Positions 40,109 to 51,800 are shown, counted from the stretch's first letter. The stretch: DNA of 64,000 bases from Candidatus Pelagibacter sp. (GCA_028095445.1 JAOHCJ010000002.1:8798-72797), one strand, 5' to 3'. Notes: a model not told the origin generated them from the letters alone. Translations and numbers: made by a program.

Positions 40109-40356
40109 TATTTTTTAGCCTCAGTTTTTTTTATTTTTTTTACTTCTTCAACAAGGGCAAGGTTTGAGATATGTATAAAATTCTCTTTTGAAACAATGCC
40201 TCCTTTTTTTTCTTTTGTTGTTTTAACGTGTTTTTTAACAATATTTATACCTTGTACTTTAGCTCTATTATTAGACCTATCTAATTCTATAACTTCTCCC
40301 TCTTTTTTTTTATCTTTTCCTGATAATACTTTAACTTTTAAACCTTTTTTTATCAT
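40108..40356 (-). CDS. rplX: 50S ribosomal protein L24 (short form)
   Basis: Assembly initiator of the large subunit. A KOW motif is visible: [43 protein letters not shown]. At 82 residues it is shorter than the usual 100-105, because the C-terminal part after [10 protein letters not shown] is reduced to a Lys-rich tail. It sits 1 bp from rplN in normal order. Confidence 0.95.
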   Translation of the reverse strand: MIKKGLKVKVLSGKDKKKEGEVIELDRSNNRAKVQGINIVKKHVKTTKEKKGGIVSKENFIHISNLALVEEVKKIKKTEAKK

Positions 40357-40357
40357 T

Positions 40358-40726
40358 TTATAAAACTTCCGGGGCTAATGAAATAATTTTCATTTGACCT
40401 CTATTTCTTAATTCCCTTGTTACTGGACCAAATATTCTTGTTCCAACAGGCTCACCTTTGTCATCAACTAAAACTGCAGCATTATTATCAAACCTAACTT
40501 TAGAACCATCATCTCTGTGTATTCCCTTTTTTACTCTCACAACTACTGCCTTATGTACCGATCCTTTTTTAACTTTTCCTTTAGGTATAGCTTCTTTCAC
40601 GGCTATAACGATAGTATCACCTATACTTGCATATCTACGTTTAGATCCACCTAAAACTTTAATACACTCAATTCTTTTTGCACCAGTGTTATCGGCAACT
40701 AATAATTCTGTTTGAACCTGTATCAT
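40358..40726 (-). CDS. rplN: 50S ribosomal protein L14
   Basis: Large-subunit protein forming part of an intersubunit bridge. Nearly invariant segments: [37 protein letters not shown] and RVFGPV-type ending here as [28 protein letters not shown]. 122 residues, full length. It overlaps rpsQ by 4 bp. Confidence 0.98.
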   Translation of the reverse strand: MIQVQTELLVADNTGAKRIECIKVLGGSKRRYASIGDTIVIAVKEAIPKGKVKKGSVHKAVVVRVKKGIHRDDGSKVRFDNNAAVLVDDKGEPVGTRIFGPVTRELRNRGQMKIISLAPEVL

Positions 40727-40959
40727 TTAGTGTCATCCATAACTTGAAATTTTTTATTTTTTGAAAAGGGTTTGCTCTCTATAATTGAGACCTTATCCCC
40801 ATTTTTAAATTTATTATTTGCATCATGTGCATTGTATTTTTTCCTAACTTTGACCACTTTTTTAAGTACCGGATGAGAATATTTTCTTTCAACTACTACA
40901 GTAATTGTCTTATTGGGTTTGTCACTAATAACAACTCCTGTTAATATTTTTTTAGGCAT
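40723..40959 (-). CDS. rpsQ: 30S ribosomal protein S17
   Basis: 16S rRNA-binding OB-fold protein. Segments: [43 protein letters not shown] and [21 protein letters not shown]. The 78 residues are normal. It overlaps the rpmC end by 8 bp and the rplN start by 4 bp, so the three are translationally coupled. Confidence 0.97.
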   Translation of the reverse strand: MPKKILTGVVISDKPNKTITVVVERKYSHPVLKKVVKVRKKYNAHDANNKFKNGDKVSIIESKPFSKNKKFQVMDDTK

Positions 40960-41143
40960 TTAGTTTTCCTTTTAGTAAAGTTTTTAATCTAGCTATATTT
41001 TTTTTTGTTTCACCAATTTTAGATGGATTTGTAATTTGTGAATTAATTTTTTGAAATCTAAAATTAAATAAATCTTTTTTTAGTTTATCAATATTTTTAA
41101 TTGCTTCGTCTTTAGTCAGTTTTTTAATTTCTTGTTTTTTCAT
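40952..41143 (-). CDS. rpmC: 50S ribosomal protein L29
   Basis: Small helical protein at the tunnel exit. The 63-residue form starting at the ATG at 41141-41143 ([30 protein letters not shown]) matches the family, with the conserved IARLKTLL near the end. An open frame continues upstream into rplP, but that extension is only out-of-frame rplP sequence and was discarded. It begins 1 bp after the rplP stop. Confidence 0.95.
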   Translation of the reverse strand: MKKQEIKKLTKDEAIKNIDKLKKDLFNFRFQKINSQITNPSKIGETKKNIARLKTLLKGKLNA

Positions 41144-41144
41144 T

Positions 41145-41555
41145 CTACACAAACCTTTTAATAAATTTTGTTTTGATGGGTAATTTTGCTGAGGCTTTGT
41201 ATAGAGCCTCTTTGGCGATTTCTTCTGAAACCCCATCAATTTCAAATAATATTCTTCCTGGCTTAACTCTACAAGCCCAGTATTCCGGTGCACCTTTCCC
41301 TTTACCCATACGCACTTCCACAGGTTTTTTTGAAACAGGAATGTTTGGAAAAATTCGAGTCCATACACGTCCTTGTCTTTTCATATGTCTAGTTAAAGCA
41401 ACTCTAGCTGCTTCAATTTGTTTTCCAATTATTCTTTCTGGTGCCATAGCTTTCAAAGCAAAAGCTCCATAATTTATTTTACTTGCACGGGTAGCCGTTC
41501 CATGAATTCTGCCTTTATGTGCTTTTCTATATTTAGATCTAACTGGTTGTAACAT
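41145..41555 (-). CDS. rplP: 50S ribosomal protein L16
   Basis: Large-subunit protein near the A-site finger. Diagnostic segments: [77 protein letters not shown] and [15 protein letters not shown]. 136 residues, full length; 2 bp from rpsC. Confidence 0.98.
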   Translation of the reverse strand: MLQPVRSKYRKAHKGRIHGTATRASKINYGAFALKAMAPERIIGKQIEAARVALTRHMKRQGRVWTRIFPNIPVSKKPVEVRMGKGKGAPEYWACRVKPGRILFEIDGVSEEIAKEALYKASAKLPIKTKFIKRFV

Positions 41556-41557
41556 AA

Positions 41558-42238
41558 TTATTCCTTAACCTCTTTAGGCACTACTTTATTTGTTTCTTGA
41601 CTGAATTCTCTTGCAAATACTTCACCTTTATAAATCCAAACTTTAATACCAATTATTCCAAATGTTGTTAATGCTTCAGCTTCAGCATAATCTATGTCTG
41701 CTCTTAGTGTATGTGAAGGAATACTACCATCTCTTAACCATTCAGTTCTTGCAATTTCATTACCACCTAGTCTACCACTTATTGAAACTTTAATGCCTTT
41801 TGCTCCAAGTCTCAAACATGACTGCATAGCACGTTTCATTGCTCTTCTATATGATATTCTTTTTACAAGTTGTTGAGCAATATTTTCTGCTACCAAGTAA
41901 GAATTAGTTTCTGGTTTTTTGACCTCTTTTATATTTAATGTAACTTCATTACTTGTAAATTTAGACAGATTATTTTTTATTTTATCTATATCGCTTCCTT
42001 TTTTTCCAATTACAAAACCTGGTCTTGAAGTGTATATAGTAACAAAACATTTATTAGATGTTCTTTCTATCATAACCTTTGATACACCAGAATTAATTAC
42101 ATTTTTTTTGATATATTCTCTTATTTTAAAATCTTCTATCAAATAATTACCAAAATCTTTTTTCTTGGCATACCATACAGAATCCCAACCTCTGTTTACA
42201 CCAAGTCTAAAACCTACAGGATTAACTTTTTGTCCCAT
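41558..42238 (-). CDS. rpsC: 30S ribosomal protein S3
   Basis: mRNA-entry protein with a KH domain ([38 protein letters not shown]) and a C-terminal domain with [34 protein letters not shown]. The 226 residues are normal. Its 5' end overlaps the rplV 3' end by 17 bp, a longer overlap than others in the cluster. Confidence 0.97.
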   Translation of the reverse strand: MGQKVNPVGFRLGVNRGWDSVWYAKKKDFGNYLIEDFKIREYIKKNVINSGVSKVMIERTSNKCFVTIYTSRPGFVIGKKGSDIDKIKNNLSKFTSNEVTLNIKEVKKPETNSYLVAENIAQQLVKRISYRRAMKRAMQSCLRLGAKGIKVSISGRLGGNEIARTEWLRDGSIPSHTLRADIDYAEAEALTTFGIIGIKVWIYKGEVFAREFSQETNKVVPKEVKE

Positions 42239-42620
42239 GACTCTCCATTTTTTTTGCTTCTGATAAAATAATCGTTATTGTTGAATATGGTTTTAAAATT
42301 GGTGCGGCTCTTCCTTTTGCTCTAGGTCTAAATCTTTTCATTACAATTTTCTTACCACAATAGGCTTCTTTAACTATTAAATTATCTATGTCGTATTGAT
42401 TATTGTTTTCTGCATTTGCTATAGCAGACGAAACTGTTTTTCTAATTTCTTTAGTAATTCTTTTTTCAGAAAATTGAAGATCTCTAATTGCAACATCAAC
42501 TTTTTTACCAACTATACCTCTAAGAATAGGATTTAACTTTCTAACACTAGATCTGATATTGTTATTTACAGATCTAACAGTGTTTTCTTTTAATTTGTTT
42601 ATTTTTTTTTTTTTACTCAT
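42222..42620 (-). CDS. rplV: 50S ribosomal protein L22
   Basis: Tunnel-lining protein. Core: NNNIRSSVRKLNPILRGIVGKKVDVAIRDLQFSEKRITKEIRKTVSSAIANAENN and KRFRPRAKGRAAPILKPYSTITIILSE with the tunnel beta-hairpin. The 132 residues include a short basic N-terminal extension (SKKKKINKLKENTVRSV) before the usual start. Overlaps rpsC by 17 bp. Confidence 0.95.
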   Translation of the reverse strand: MSKKKKINKLKENTVRSVNNNIRSSVRKLNPILRGIVGKKVDVAIRDLQFSEKRITKEIRKTVSSAIANAENNNQYDIDNLIVKEAYCGKKIVMKRFRPRAKGRAAPILKPYSTITIILSEAKKMESHGTKS

Positions 42621-42622
42621 AA

Positions 42623-42919
42623 TTATTTCTTAGCAGTTTCTGCTGGTTTTGCCTTTTTATCTGCGGGTGTATGACCAAAAAATGTTCTTGTTGGAGAAAA
42701 TTCACCCAACTTATGACCTACCATATCTTCAGAAATGGTAACTGGTATAAATTTTTTACCATTATAAATCAAAAAACTAACACCAATAAACTCAGGGATT
42801 ATCGTTGATTTTCTTGACCAAGTTTTGATTGGCATTTTCTTTGGATCGAGCTTTTGTTTTTCAACTTTTTTAATTAAGCTTTCTTCAACAAAAGGTCCTT
42901 TCCACACTGATCTAGCCAT
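42623..42919 (-). CDS. rpsS: 30S ribosomal protein S19
   Basis: Head protein that forms a pair with S13. Invariant features: [50 protein letters not shown] and [26 protein letters not shown]. 98 residues, slightly long at the C-terminus. One-base overlap with rplB. Confidence 0.98.
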   Translation of the reverse strand: MARSVWKGPFVEESLIKKVEKQKLDPKKMPIKTWSRKSTIIPEFIGVSFLIYNGKKFIPVTISEDMVGHKLGEFSPTRTFFGHTPADKKAKPAETAKK

Positions 42920-43761
42920 TATTTTTTAGCATCCTTTCTTTTGTTTCGTCTTCTAACTATAAATTTATCTGTTCTCTTGTTGTCTCTTGTTTTTAATCCT
43001 TTGGCAGATTGACCTGTAGGCGATACAGGGTGTCTTCCACCAGCAGTTTTACCTTCTCCACCACCATGTGGGTGATCAACAGGGTTCATTACAACACCTC
43101 TTGTATGAGGTCTTCTACCCAGCCATCTTGATCTTCCAGCTTTACCAATTTTAATATTTTTTTGATCTGGATTAGATAAAACACCTATTGTAGCCATTGA
43201 TCTTGAATCTATTTTTCTTACTTCACCTGAAATCATTTTTATTAAAGAATAATTACCATCCAAACCACTAATAGTTACAGAAGTACCAGCGGATCTAGCA
43301 ATTTTACCACCTGCTCCAGGTTTTAACTCAACATTATGTATATTAATACCAACAGGAATATCTCTTAATGGCATACAATTACCAACTTTAATTTCTTTTT
43401 CAGATCCATTCTCTACGGTATCTCCAGCTTTTATTTTTTGAGGTGCTAAATAATAAAAATGTTGTCCGTCTTCAAATTTAACAAGCATTATGTAACAAGA
43501 TCTATTTGGATCATACTCAATTCTTTCTACTGTACCTGGCATATCTAATTTTTTTCTATAAAAGTCAACCAACCTGTACATTTGTTTATGACCACCAGCT
43601 CTGTTTCTAGATGTTATATGTCCATTATTATTTCTGCCCTTCATAGTATTTTTAGGCTCAACTAATGATTTAAAAGGTTTGCCTTTCCAAAGACCAGTTC
43701 TATCAACAAGAATTGTTCCTCTAGTTGATTTTGTATATGGTTTAAAAGTTTTTAATGCCAT
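42919..43761 (-). CDS. rplB: 50S ribosomal protein L2
   Basis: Peptidyl-transferase-centre assembly protein. Segments: [64 protein letters not shown] and the conserved histidine region [26 protein letters not shown] near residue 230. 280 residues, full length; 3 bp after rplW. Confidence 0.98.
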   Translation of the reverse strand: MALKTFKPYTKSTRGTILVDRTGLWKGKPFKSLVEPKNTMKGRNNNGHITSRNRAGGHKQMYRLVDFYRKKLDMPGTVERIEYDPNRSCYIMLVKFEDGQHFYYLAPQKIKAGDTVENGSEKEIKVGNCMPLRDIPVGINIHNVELKPGAGGKIARSAGTSVTISGLDGNYSLIKMISGEVRKIDSRSMATIGVLSNPDQKNIKIGKAGRSRWLGRRPHTRGVVMNPVDHPHGGGEGKTAGGRHPVSPTGQSAKGLKTRDNKRTDKFIVRRRNKRKDAKK

Positions 43762-43764
43762 TTA

Positions 43765-44058
43765 TTAAATACCCGTTGTTAAGTCGATACTTTGACCTTT
43801 TTTTAATGTTATAATTGCTTTTTTATACCCTTGAACTTTTATCTTTTTTCCTCGCGCAACTTTTGTTCTGTTTTGTTTATTAACAATATTTATTTTTGTT
43901 ACATTAACTTTAAAAATTTTTTCTATATTCTTTTTTATGGAAATTTTATTTGACTCTCTAGGTACTTTAAAAACAATCTTATTCTGCTCAGATAGATTAG
44001 TAGTTTTTTCAGTAATCATTGGTGCCAGAATTTTATCGTAAAGGTGTATTTTTTGCAT
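43765..44058 (-). CDS. rplW: 50S ribosomal protein L23
   Basis: Tunnel-exit protein that docks trigger factor and SRP. Core: YDKILAPMITEKTTNLSEQNKIVFKVPRESNKISIKKNIEKIFKVNVTKINIVN. 97 residues; the usual conserved Glu-containing docking loop region is present. One base separates it from the rplD stop. Confidence 0.96.
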   Translation of the reverse strand: MQKIHLYDKILAPMITEKTTNLSEQNKIVFKVPRESNKISIKKNIEKIFKVNVTKINIVNKQNRTKVARGKKIKVQGYKKAIITLKKGQSIDLTTGI

Positions 44059-44059
44059 T

Positions 44060-44683
44060 TTATGAATATCTCTTTTCTAGTTCTTTTACAGAGCTTTCAG
44101 TAAATACAACTTTTTTAAATTTAATTATATCAAAAGCACTAAAATGATTAATATCAGTCACTTTTACGTTTGGAATATTTCTTGCTGACTTTTCAATTTT
44201 TTCTTTAGAAGATTTATCTAAAATAATTAACGAATTTGTGATTTCAAATTTGTTAATTATAAGATTCATTTCTTTTGTTTTTTTAATTTCTTTATCAAAA
44301 TCACTTAGAATTAATAAATTATTAAGCTTATTTTTTTCAGTAATTAATGATGCTATGCTAAGTTTTTTTTCACTTTTATTTAATTTTCTTTTTTTATAAG
44401 CTAACTCACCTTTGGGCCCGTGCGCTACTCCACCACCAACAAAAATAGGGGCTTTTCTACTTGCGTGTCTAGCCCCACCAGTACCTTTTTGAGCGTATAT
44501 TTTTGAGGTTGAGCCTTTGATTTCGTTCTGTTGTTTTGTTTTAGCGTGTCTACCTTTATAGTTTGCATTAGTTTTAAATAAAACATTGTCTACTAATCTT
44601 TTATTTATTTTCGCTGAAAAGATTTTATCCAAAACTTCTATCGATGCTTTTTTACCGTCTAAATTTAATTTTTCTATTTTCAT
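44060..44683 (-). CDS. rplD: 50S ribosomal protein L4
   Basis: Tunnel protein; in enterobacteria it also represses the S10 operon. Conserved loop: NYKGRHAKTKQQNEIKGSTSKIYAQKGTGGARHASRKAPIFVGGGVAHGPKG (about residues 40-95). 207 residues. One-base overlap with rplC. No S10-leader-type structure could be placed upstream of rpsJ, where only 5 bp separate it from fusA. Confidence 0.97.
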   Translation of the reverse strand: MKIEKLNLDGKKASIEVLDKIFSAKINKRLVDNVLFKTNANYKGRHAKTKQQNEIKGSTSKIYAQKGTGGARHASRKAPIFVGGGVAHGPKGELAYKKRKLNKSEKKLSIASLITEKNKLNNLLILSDFDKEIKKTKEMNLIINKFEITNSLIILDKSSKEKIEKSARNIPNVKVTDINHFSAFDIIKFKKVVFTESSVKELEKRYS

Positions 44684-45393
44684 TATTTTTTCTTTTTGTC
44701 TGGTGTTTTTTTAGCATCTTCAGCTGCTTTAATTTTTTCATTAACTGTTAGTTTATTAATATTTTTTACAGCTTTTTTTATGAGTATTTCAGTATTTTTT
44801 GATCCAGGTATTGACCCTTTTAAGTATAATAATTCATTTTCTAAATCAGCTTTAATAATTTCAATATTTTGCATGGTTCTTATTCTATCACCCATATGAC
44901 CTGCCATCTTTTTTCCTTTGAACACTTTACCTGGATCTTGTCTCTGTCCCGTAGAACCATGTGATCTATGAGAAACTGAAACACCATGTGTTGCTCTTAA
45001 TCCACCAAAATTATGCCTTTTCATAGCTCCTGCAAATCCTTTACCAATTGTTTTGGATGTAGTGTCTACAAACTTAACCTCGTTGAATATTTCTAAACCT
45101 AATTCATTGCCTTCTTTGTATTCAGTTGTGTCTTTAATTCTAAATTCTTTTAATTTTCTTTTTGCTTCAGTATTTTTTTTTGCATAAAAACCTTTCATCG
45201 CTTTTGTAAGTTTTGAATTTTTGATTTTGCCAAAACCTAATTGAACAGCTTTATATCCTCGCTTATCTTCTTCAATAACATTTATCACTCTTGCTTTTTC
45301 CATTTTAACAACAGTAACTGGTACGAGTCTTCCTGTTTTGTAAAACTCTCTAGTCATACCTATTTTTTTTCCAATTAAAGCAATTTCAGTCAT
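44683..45393 (-). CDS. rplC: 50S ribosomal protein L3, with C-terminal extension
   Basis: Peptidyl-transferase-proximal protein. Core: ALIGKKIGMTREFYKTGRLVPVTVV, KGKGFAGAMKRHNFGG-type segment (GKGFAGAMKRHNFGGLRATHGVSVSHRSHGSTGQRQDPGKVFKGKKMAGHMG). At 236 residues it is about 25 longer than in E. coli because of a basic tail (AAEDAKKTPDKKKK). Its Gln in the GQRQDPG loop, the site of methylation in other bacteria, is present. Confidence 0.97.
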   Translation of the reverse strand: MTEIALIGKKIGMTREFYKTGRLVPVTVVKMEKARVINVIEEDKRGYKAVQLGFGKIKNSKLTKAMKGFYAKKNTEAKRKLKEFRIKDTTEYKEGNELGLEIFNEVKFVDTTSKTIGKGFAGAMKRHNFGGLRATHGVSVSHRSHGSTGQRQDPGKVFKGKKMAGHMGDRIRTMQNIEIIKADLENELLYLKGSIPGSKNTEILIKKAVKNINKLTVNEKIKAAEDAKKTPDKKKK

Positions 45394-45395
45394 GA

Positions 45396-45704
45396 TTAAA
45401 TTTTAATTTCTACATCTACTCCTGAAGCTAAATCAAGTTTCATTAGTGCTTCAACAGTTTGAGGTGTAGGTTCGATAATATCAATTAACCTTTTATGTGT
45501 TCTTGTTTCAAATTGTTCTCTACTTTTTTTATCAATATGTGGACCTTTTAAAACTGTATATCTTTCTATTTTAGTAGGAAGCGGTATGGGTCCTTTAATA
45601 GTAGCACCAGTTCTTTTTACAGTATTAACGATCTCTTCTGTCGAAGTATCTAAAATTTTATTATCATAAGCTCTTAATTTAATTCTAATGTTTTGTTTTT
45701 CCAT
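45396..45704 (-). CDS. rpsJ: 30S ribosomal protein S10
   Basis: Small-subunit head protein and NusE, the partner of NusB in antitermination. Segments: [62 protein letters not shown]. 102 residues. It follows fusA by 5 bp; in many bacteria tuf lies between fusA and rpsJ, but here tuf is located upstream of secE. Confidence 0.98.
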   Translation of the reverse strand: MEKQNIRIKLRAYDNKILDTSTEEIVNTVKRTGATIKGPIPLPTKIERYTVLKGPHIDKKSREQFETRTHKRLIDIIEPTPQTVEALMKLDLASGVDVEIKI

Positions 45705-45709
45705 AATTT

Positions 45710-47788
45710 TTAACCAGCAATTTTCTTAGTTACTTCATCCTGAACATTTTGTGGGACTTTAGAATAATGGTCAAAAAACATAGAGTATTGGGCTCTACCT
45801 TGAGACATTGATCTTAGACTATTTATATAACCAAACATATTAGCAAGAGGTACCATGGCTGTTATTACAGTTGCATTTCCTCTTTGCTCTTGAGTACTGA
45901 TTTGACCTCTACGACTATTTAAATCACCAATAACATCACCCATGTAATCTTCAGGAGTTACAACCTCAACTCTCATAACTGGTTCTAATAATTTTAATGT
46001 TCCTTTAGTGCAAGCTTCTTTAAAGCATGCTCTGCTAGCCAATTCGAATGCCAAAACACTTGAGTCTACATCGTGATGTAATCCATCTAGAATAGTCACC
46101 TTGTAATCTATCATTGGAAAACCAGCTAAAATTCCACCATCCGATACAGTTTCAATTCCCTTTTCAACACCAGGAATAAATTCTTTAGGAATTGCACCAC
46201 CTTTAATTTTACTCTCAACAAGTCTTCCTGCTCCAGGTTCTTGCGGTTCTACCAACATCTTAACTTTAGCAAATTGACCGGCACCACCACTTTGTTTTTT
46301 ATGTGTATATTCAACTTCTGAAGGATTTTGTAAAGTTTCTCTATAAGCAACTTGAGGTGCACCAACATTGGCTTCAACTTTAAATTCTCTTTTCATTCTG
46401 TCAACTATGATATCTAGATGAAGTTCCCCCATTCCTTTAATGATAGTTTGACCAGACTCTTCATCAGATGTTACTCTAAAAGAAGGATCCTCAGCAGCTA
46501 ATCTACCTAAAGCTTCACCCATTTTTTCTTGGTCAGCTTTTGTTTTTGGTTCAACAGCTATTTCAATTACAGGTTCTGGGAATTCCATTGGTTCAAGTAA
46601 AACTGGATTGTTTTCATCACATAAAGTATGCCCTGTTATCGTATATTTTAATCCTGCTAATGCGACTATATCTCCAGCATTTGCTTCCTTAATATCTTCT
46701 CTTGAGTTTGCATGCATTAACAGCATTCTACCAACTCTTTCCTCTTTATCTTTTGAGGTATTATAAACTGCAGTACCAGTTTTGATTGTTCCAGAATATA
46801 TTCTAATAAAAGTTAAAGAACCTACAAAAGGATCATTTGCTACTTTAAAAGCTAACGCAGAAAAGGGAGCTTTATCATCAAACTTCATGTCAATTTGATC
46901 CTCTGTACCTGGTTTAGTTCCTTTAATTGAACCAATATCAATTGGGCTAGGTAAATAATTTATAGTTGCATCAAGCAGAGGTTGGACGCCTTTGTTTTTA
47001 AAAGCTGAACCTGTAGTAATTGGAACAAAACTAAAATTTAAAGTTCCTTTTCGAATACATTTAACTAAATCTTCTTCTTTAATTTCTTCACCGTTTAAAT
47101 AACTTTCCATTAACTTTTCGTCTTGTTCTACAGCCATTTCTACTAATTCAGTTCTGTATTTTTGACAAATGTCTTTTAAATCGTCAGGAATTTCTTTGTA
47201 TTCCCATTCTGCACCTAGAGCTTCATTTTTCCAAACTTGAGCTTTCATTTTAACTAAGTCAACTACGCCTGATAAGGATGCTTCAATACCAATAGGAATT
47301 TGTAGAGGTAAAGGTTTACAACCAAGTCTATCTCTAATCATATCAACACATCTAAAAAAATCTGCACCTGTTCTGTCTAATTTATTCACAAAACAAATTC
47401 TTGGAACTTTATATTTGTCAGCTTGTCTCCAAACAGTTTCTGATTGTGGTTCAACACCTGCAACACCATCAAAAACACATACAGCTCCATCCAACACTTT
47501 TAAAGATCTTTCGACTTCAATAGTAAAATCAACGTGACCAGGGGTATCTATTATATTAATTCTATGATCATTCCAAAAACAAGTTGTTGCAGCTGAGGTA
47601 ATTGTAATTCCTCTTTCTTGTTCTTGTTCCATCCAATCCATTGTTGCAGCACCATCGTGAACTTCGCCAATCTTATGACTTTTACCTGTGTAATATAAAA
47701 TTCTTTCTGTAGTAGTGGTTTTACCTGCATCTATATGTGCCATGATACCAATATTTCTATATTTATCTAACGAATGTGTTCTAGCCAT
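45710..47788 (-). CDS. fusA: Elongation factor G
   Basis: Translocation GTPase. G domain with [19 protein letters not shown] (P-loop, residues about 17-36), [16 protein letters not shown] (G3) and [11 protein letters not shown] (G4), followed by domains II-V, with the domain IV tip region [19 protein letters not shown]. 692 residues, full length. 6 bp after rpsG. Confidence 0.98.
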   Translation of the reverse strand: MARTHSLDKYRNIGIMAHIDAGKTTTTERILYYTGKSHKIGEVHDGAATMDWMEQEQERGITITSAATTCFWNDHRINIIDTPGHVDFTIEVERSLKVLDGAVCVFDGVAGVEPQSETVWRQADKYKVPRICFVNKLDRTGADFFRCVDMIRDRLGCKPLPLQIPIGIEASLSGVVDLVKMKAQVWKNEALGAEWEYKEIPDDLKDICQKYRTELVEMAVEQDEKLMESYLNGEEIKEEDLVKCIRKGTLNFSFVPITTGSAFKNKGVQPLLDATINYLPSPIDIGSIKGTKPGTEDQIDMKFDDKAPFSALAFKVANDPFVGSLTFIRIYSGTIKTGTAVYNTSKDKEERVGRMLLMHANSREDIKEANAGDIVALAGLKYTITGHTLCDENNPVLLEPMEFPEPVIEIAVEPKTKADQEKMGEALGRLAAEDPSFRVTSDEESGQTIIKGMGELHLDIIVDRMKREFKVEANVGAPQVAYRETLQNPSEVEYTHKKQSGGAGQFAKVKMLVEPQEPGAGRLVESKIKGGAIPKEFIPGVEKGIETVSDGGILAGFPMIDYKVTILDGLHHDVDSSVLAFELASRACFKEACTKGTLKLLEPVMRVEVVTPEDYMGDVIGDLNSRRGQISTQEQRGNATVITAMVPLANMFGYINSLRSMSQGRAQYSMFFDHYSKVPQNVQDEVTKKIAG

Positions 47789-47794
47789 AATTTT

Positions 47795-48265
47795 TTACCA
47801 TCTAAAATGAGCAAAAGCCTTATTTGACTCTGCCATTTTATGAACGTCTTCCCTTTTTTTTACTGCTGATCCTTTTTTTTCATAAGCATCAAACAGTTCG
47901 TTGAATATTTTATCTGACATATGTTTATCTTTTCTTTTTCTTGAAGCATCTACCAGCCATCTGATAGCTAGAGCTTGAGCTCTTTTACTCTTTACTTCAA
48001 CTGGAACTTGATATGTTGCACCACCTACTCTTCTTGATCTAACTTCTACCGTAGGTCTGATATTATTTATAGCTTCATTAAAAACATTTATTGGCTCTTC
48101 TTTTGTTTTAGATTTAATTTTTTCAATAGCTTCATAAACTATTTTTTCAGCCACACCTTTTTTTCCATCATACATTATGGAATTTATTAACTTTGGAATT
48201 ATAGTTGATTTAAATATTGGGTCTGGAATTACAACTTTTTTTGGTTGTGTTTTTTTTCTAGACAT
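47795..48265 (-). CDS. rpsG: 30S ribosomal protein S7
   Basis: Head assembly protein near the exit site. Segments: MYDGKKGVAEKIVYEAIEKIKSKT, VRSRRVGGATYQVPVEVKSKRAQALAIRWLVDASRKRKDKHMSDKIFNELFDAYEKKGSAVKKREDVHKMAESNKAFAHFRW. 156 residues; 2 bp after rpsL. Confidence 0.98.
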   Translation of the reverse strand: MSRKKTQPKKVVIPDPIFKSTIIPKLINSIMYDGKKGVAEKIVYEAIEKIKSKTKEEPINVFNEAINNIRPTVEVRSRRVGGATYQVPVEVKSKRAQALAIRWLVDASRKRKDKHMSDKIFNELFDAYEKKGSAVKKREDVHKMAESNKAFAHFRW

Positions 48266-48267
48266 AA

Positions 48268-48639
48268 TTATTTACCTTTTTTCGTTCCATATAAAGATCT
48301 ACGTTTTTTTCTATTCGCCACACCTTGGGTATCTAAATTGCCTCTAAGAATATGATAACGTACACCAGGTAAATCTTTTACACGACCACCTCTAATTAAT
48401 ACTACAGAGTGCTCTTGTAGATTGTGACCTTCGCCACCGATGTAAGCAGTTACTTCAAAACCGTTTGAAAGTCTAACTCTTGCAACTTTTCTTAAAGCGG
48501 AGTTAGGTTTTTTTGGTGTTGTTGTATAAACCTTCACACACACTCCTCTTTTCAAAGGTTGCTTTTGCAGAGCAGGAACTTTGTTTCGAGCCACAGGTTT
48601 AATTCTTTTTTTTCTTAACAACTGGTTAATAGTTGGCAT
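48268..48639 (-). CDS. rpsL: 30S ribosomal protein S12
   Basis: Decoding-centre protein and the first gene of the str block. Segments: [93 protein letters not shown]. The TPKKPNS loop is the wild-type streptomycin-sensitive form. A promoter with consensus TTGACA lies upstream at 48752-48779. Confidence 0.98.
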   Translation of the reverse strand: MPTINQLLRKKRIKPVARNKVPALQKQPLKRGVCVKVYTTTPKKPNSALRKVARVRLSNGFEVTAYIGGEGHNLQEHSVVLIRGGRVKDLPGVRYHILRGNLDTQGVANRKKRRSLYGTKKGK

Positions 48640-48751
48640 AAAATTTTTGTAATTAATTAATATATTTTTGAATGAAAATAACTGACAGGTTATTTTGTGG
48701 CAGCGTTTAGTTCCATTAAGTAGGTACTACATTCCAACCAAAAACATCGCC

Positions 48752-48779
48752 AAAATACTATTAAATATCACTTTGTCAA
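48752..48779 (-). promoter_or_regulatory. Probable promoter of the str/S10 ribosomal block
   Basis: On the minus strand a consensus TTGACA (48774-48779) is followed after 16 bp by TATTTT (48752-48757), a four-of-six -10. It lies in the 168-bp gap between rpoC and rpsL, one of the longer spacers in the cluster. It leaves a leader of about 100 nt before rpsL. The remaining gap sequence shows no convincing U-tract terminator for rpoC. Confidence 0.5.
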
Positions 48780-48807
48780 ACTAAAACTACTAGTTTAGCG
48801 TGTTTTT

Positions 48808-51800
48808 TTATTGATTTGCTTGGGTTTCTGAGGGCTCTGCAGTTTCTATTTTATCTTGTTCAGATAAGAATTTGTTATCAGCTTCAATGGCTTCTTTATT
48901 CCACTTGTTTTTAATACTTCCTGTTCCAGCTGGAACAAGTCTTCCAACTATAACATTCTCTTTTAGGCCGTTTAATGGGTCTACCTTGCCTTTAATGGCG
49001 GCGTCAGTCAAAACTCTTGTTGTTTCTTGGAATGATGCGGCCGATATAAATGACTCAGTTTGTAATGAAGCTTTAGTAATACCCATCAAAACTCTCTCTC
49101 CTTTAGCTGGATTCTTGCCTTCGGCAACTAATTTTTCATTTGCATTATCAAATTTAATTCTATCTATCATTTCACCAGGTAAGTATGTTGAGTCACCAGA
49201 TTCTTTTACTTCAATTTTTTTAAGCATTTGTCTTAAAATTGTTTCAATATGTTTGTCATTTATTATAACACCTTGTAACCTATATACTTCTTGAACTTGG
49301 TTTACAAAATACTCTGTTAAATCTTTGATGCCTAAAATTCTTAAAATATCATGTGGTAAAGGTTGACCATCTAACAGATATTCTCCTTTTTTAATCTTTT
49401 CACCTTGGTTAAAGTTTATATGTTTACCTTTAGGTATTAAATAATTTGAAGGATCACCATTCTCTGGTTGAATTGAAATTCTTTGTTTACCTCTAACTTC
49501 TTTTCCAAACAAAACTTGACCATCATTTTCAGCTATAATGGCACTGTCTTTTGCTTTCCTTGCTTCGAATAATTCAGCAACACGAGGTAATCCACCTGTA
49601 ATATCTTTTGTTTTTGTTGTTTCTTTTGGTAGTCTTGCAATTACATCACCAGCAAATATCTTTTGACCATCTTTAACAGAAAGAATTGAGTCAGGTACCA
49701 AGTAATATCTTGCTTCATTGTCATCAGCTTTTTTAATTACATTTCCTTTTTCATCTCTTAATGTTATTCTAGGTTTTAAATCTGTATTTTTAGATTGTGC
49801 TCTCCAGTCAACTACTGATTTTGATGAAATACCAGTAGCATCATCAGTTGTTTCTTGAATTGAAATTCCATCTATTAAATCAACAAATCCAGCTGTTCCA
49901 CTTTTTTCTGCAATAACTGGCGTAGTGTAAGGATCCCATTCACAAATTTTTTCATTTGCCTTAATTTTATCTCCATTTTGGAAGAACAATTTAGAACCAT
50001 AAGCAACCTTATAAACTGCAACCTGAACACCATTATCATCTTCAATAGATAATTGCGTATTTCTTCCCATTACAATTAAATTCTTTTTTGAATCTTCTAA
50101 CAAATTAGAATTTATAATTTTTAAGGTTCCTGCAGATTTACTAACAATTTGAGATTCCTGTTTGACCGAAGCTGTACCACCAACGTGAAAAGTTCTCATG
50201 GTTAATTGAGTTCCAGGTTCACCTATTGATTGGGCTGAAATCATACCAATGGCTTCGCCAACATGTACTATTTTTCCTCTTGATAAGTCACGACCATAAC
50301 AGGTTGCACAAACACCTAATTTTGAACTACAAGTCATAACTGAATATGCGTTGATAAATTTAACACCAGCAGCATCAATTTTATCACAACCTGCCTCATC
50401 TATCATGGAGTCTTTTTTGATAACAACTTCACCAGTGATTGGATTTTTAACATCACTAGCTGCAACTCTTCCTAAGGCTCTTTCAGATAAACTTACCACA
50501 ACATTTCCACCTTCTAAAATTTCTGCAAGTTCAATAAATCCTGGTTTATCACATTTTATTTTAGTTATCGTTAAGTCTTGTGCAACATCACAAAGTCTTC
50601 TAGTTAAATATCCAGAACTAGCTGTTTTTAAAGCTGTATCTGCCAAACCTTTTCTAGCTCCATGGGTAGAATTAAAATATTCAAGAGCAGTAAGACCTTC
50701 TTTAAAATTTGAAGTAATTGGAGTTTCAATAATTTCTCCTGAAGGTTTGGCTATAAGTCCTCTCATTCCAGCCAACTGTTTCATTTGAGCTGCCGAACCT
50801 CTCGCTCCACTATCAGCCATCATAAATACTGAATTAATTTTCATTCCGTCAGGAGTTGTTTCTGTTGCTGATATTCCCTTCATCATTTCACCGGCTACTT
50901 TATCAGTACATTTTGACCAAGCGTCGACTACTTTGTTGTATTTTTCTCCACGTGTAATTAATCCTTCAGAATATTGATTTTCATATTCTGATATTAGTTT
51001 TTTGGTATCATCAATTAATTTTCCTTTATTTTCAGGAATAATTAAATCGTCCTTACCAAAAGAAATTCCCGCTTTAAACGCATGCTTAAATCCAAGATCT
51101 TTTAACTTATCACAAAATATAACTGTAGTTTTTTGTCCACAAAATCTGAATACACTATCAATAATTTCAGAAACTGTCTTTTTTGGCAATAATCTGTCAA
51201 TCATTGAAAATGTAATATCTTTGTTCTTGGGTAGTAAATTTGCTAGTAAAAATCTTCCAGCTGTTGTTGTGTATTTTTCTAGTTTTTTATTTCCATTTTC
51301 ATCAACAGTTTCAAATCTTGAAACAATTGTACTATGAACTTTTATATGACCTGTTGAAAGTGAATGCTCTATAGCTTCTGCATTAATAAAATAACCAGAA
51401 GGTTTATCTGTTTGAAACGGTGCTTGAGAAAGATAATAAAGACCTAATATCATATCTTGACTTGGTACTATAATGGGTTTTCCATTAGAAGGACTTAAAA
51501 TATTATTTGTGGAAAGCATTAAAATTCTAGCCTCTAACTGTGCTTCTAAACTTAATGGTACATGTACAGCCATTTGATCTCCATCAAAGTCAGCATTAAA
51601 GGCAGCACAACATAAAGGATGCAGTTCTATTGCATCACCTTCAATCAATTTTGGTTCAAAAGCTTGAACACCCAATCTATGAAGTGTTGGTGCTCGGTTA
51701 AGCAGAACTGGATGTTCTCTAACAATAAGCTCTAAAGCATCCCATACAGCATTAGTTTCTTTTTCAACTAATTTCTTAGCTTGTTTAATTGTAGATGCTA

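Noticed and set aside
40952..41368. A 138-residue open frame reading into rplP on the minus strand
   Set aside because: Only the last 63 residues are L29. The upstream part is rplP read in another frame, and an ATG at 41143 fits the family start.
48781..48798. Possible rpoC terminator hairpin (CTAAA/TTTAG)
   Set aside because: Only a 5-bp AT-rich stem, and on the rpoC strand it is not followed by a U-tract. Too weak to annotate.
50351..50788. Long plus-strand open frames opposite rpoC and rpoB
   Set aside because: They lie entirely inside highly conserved RNA polymerase genes and their translations are antisense artefacts.
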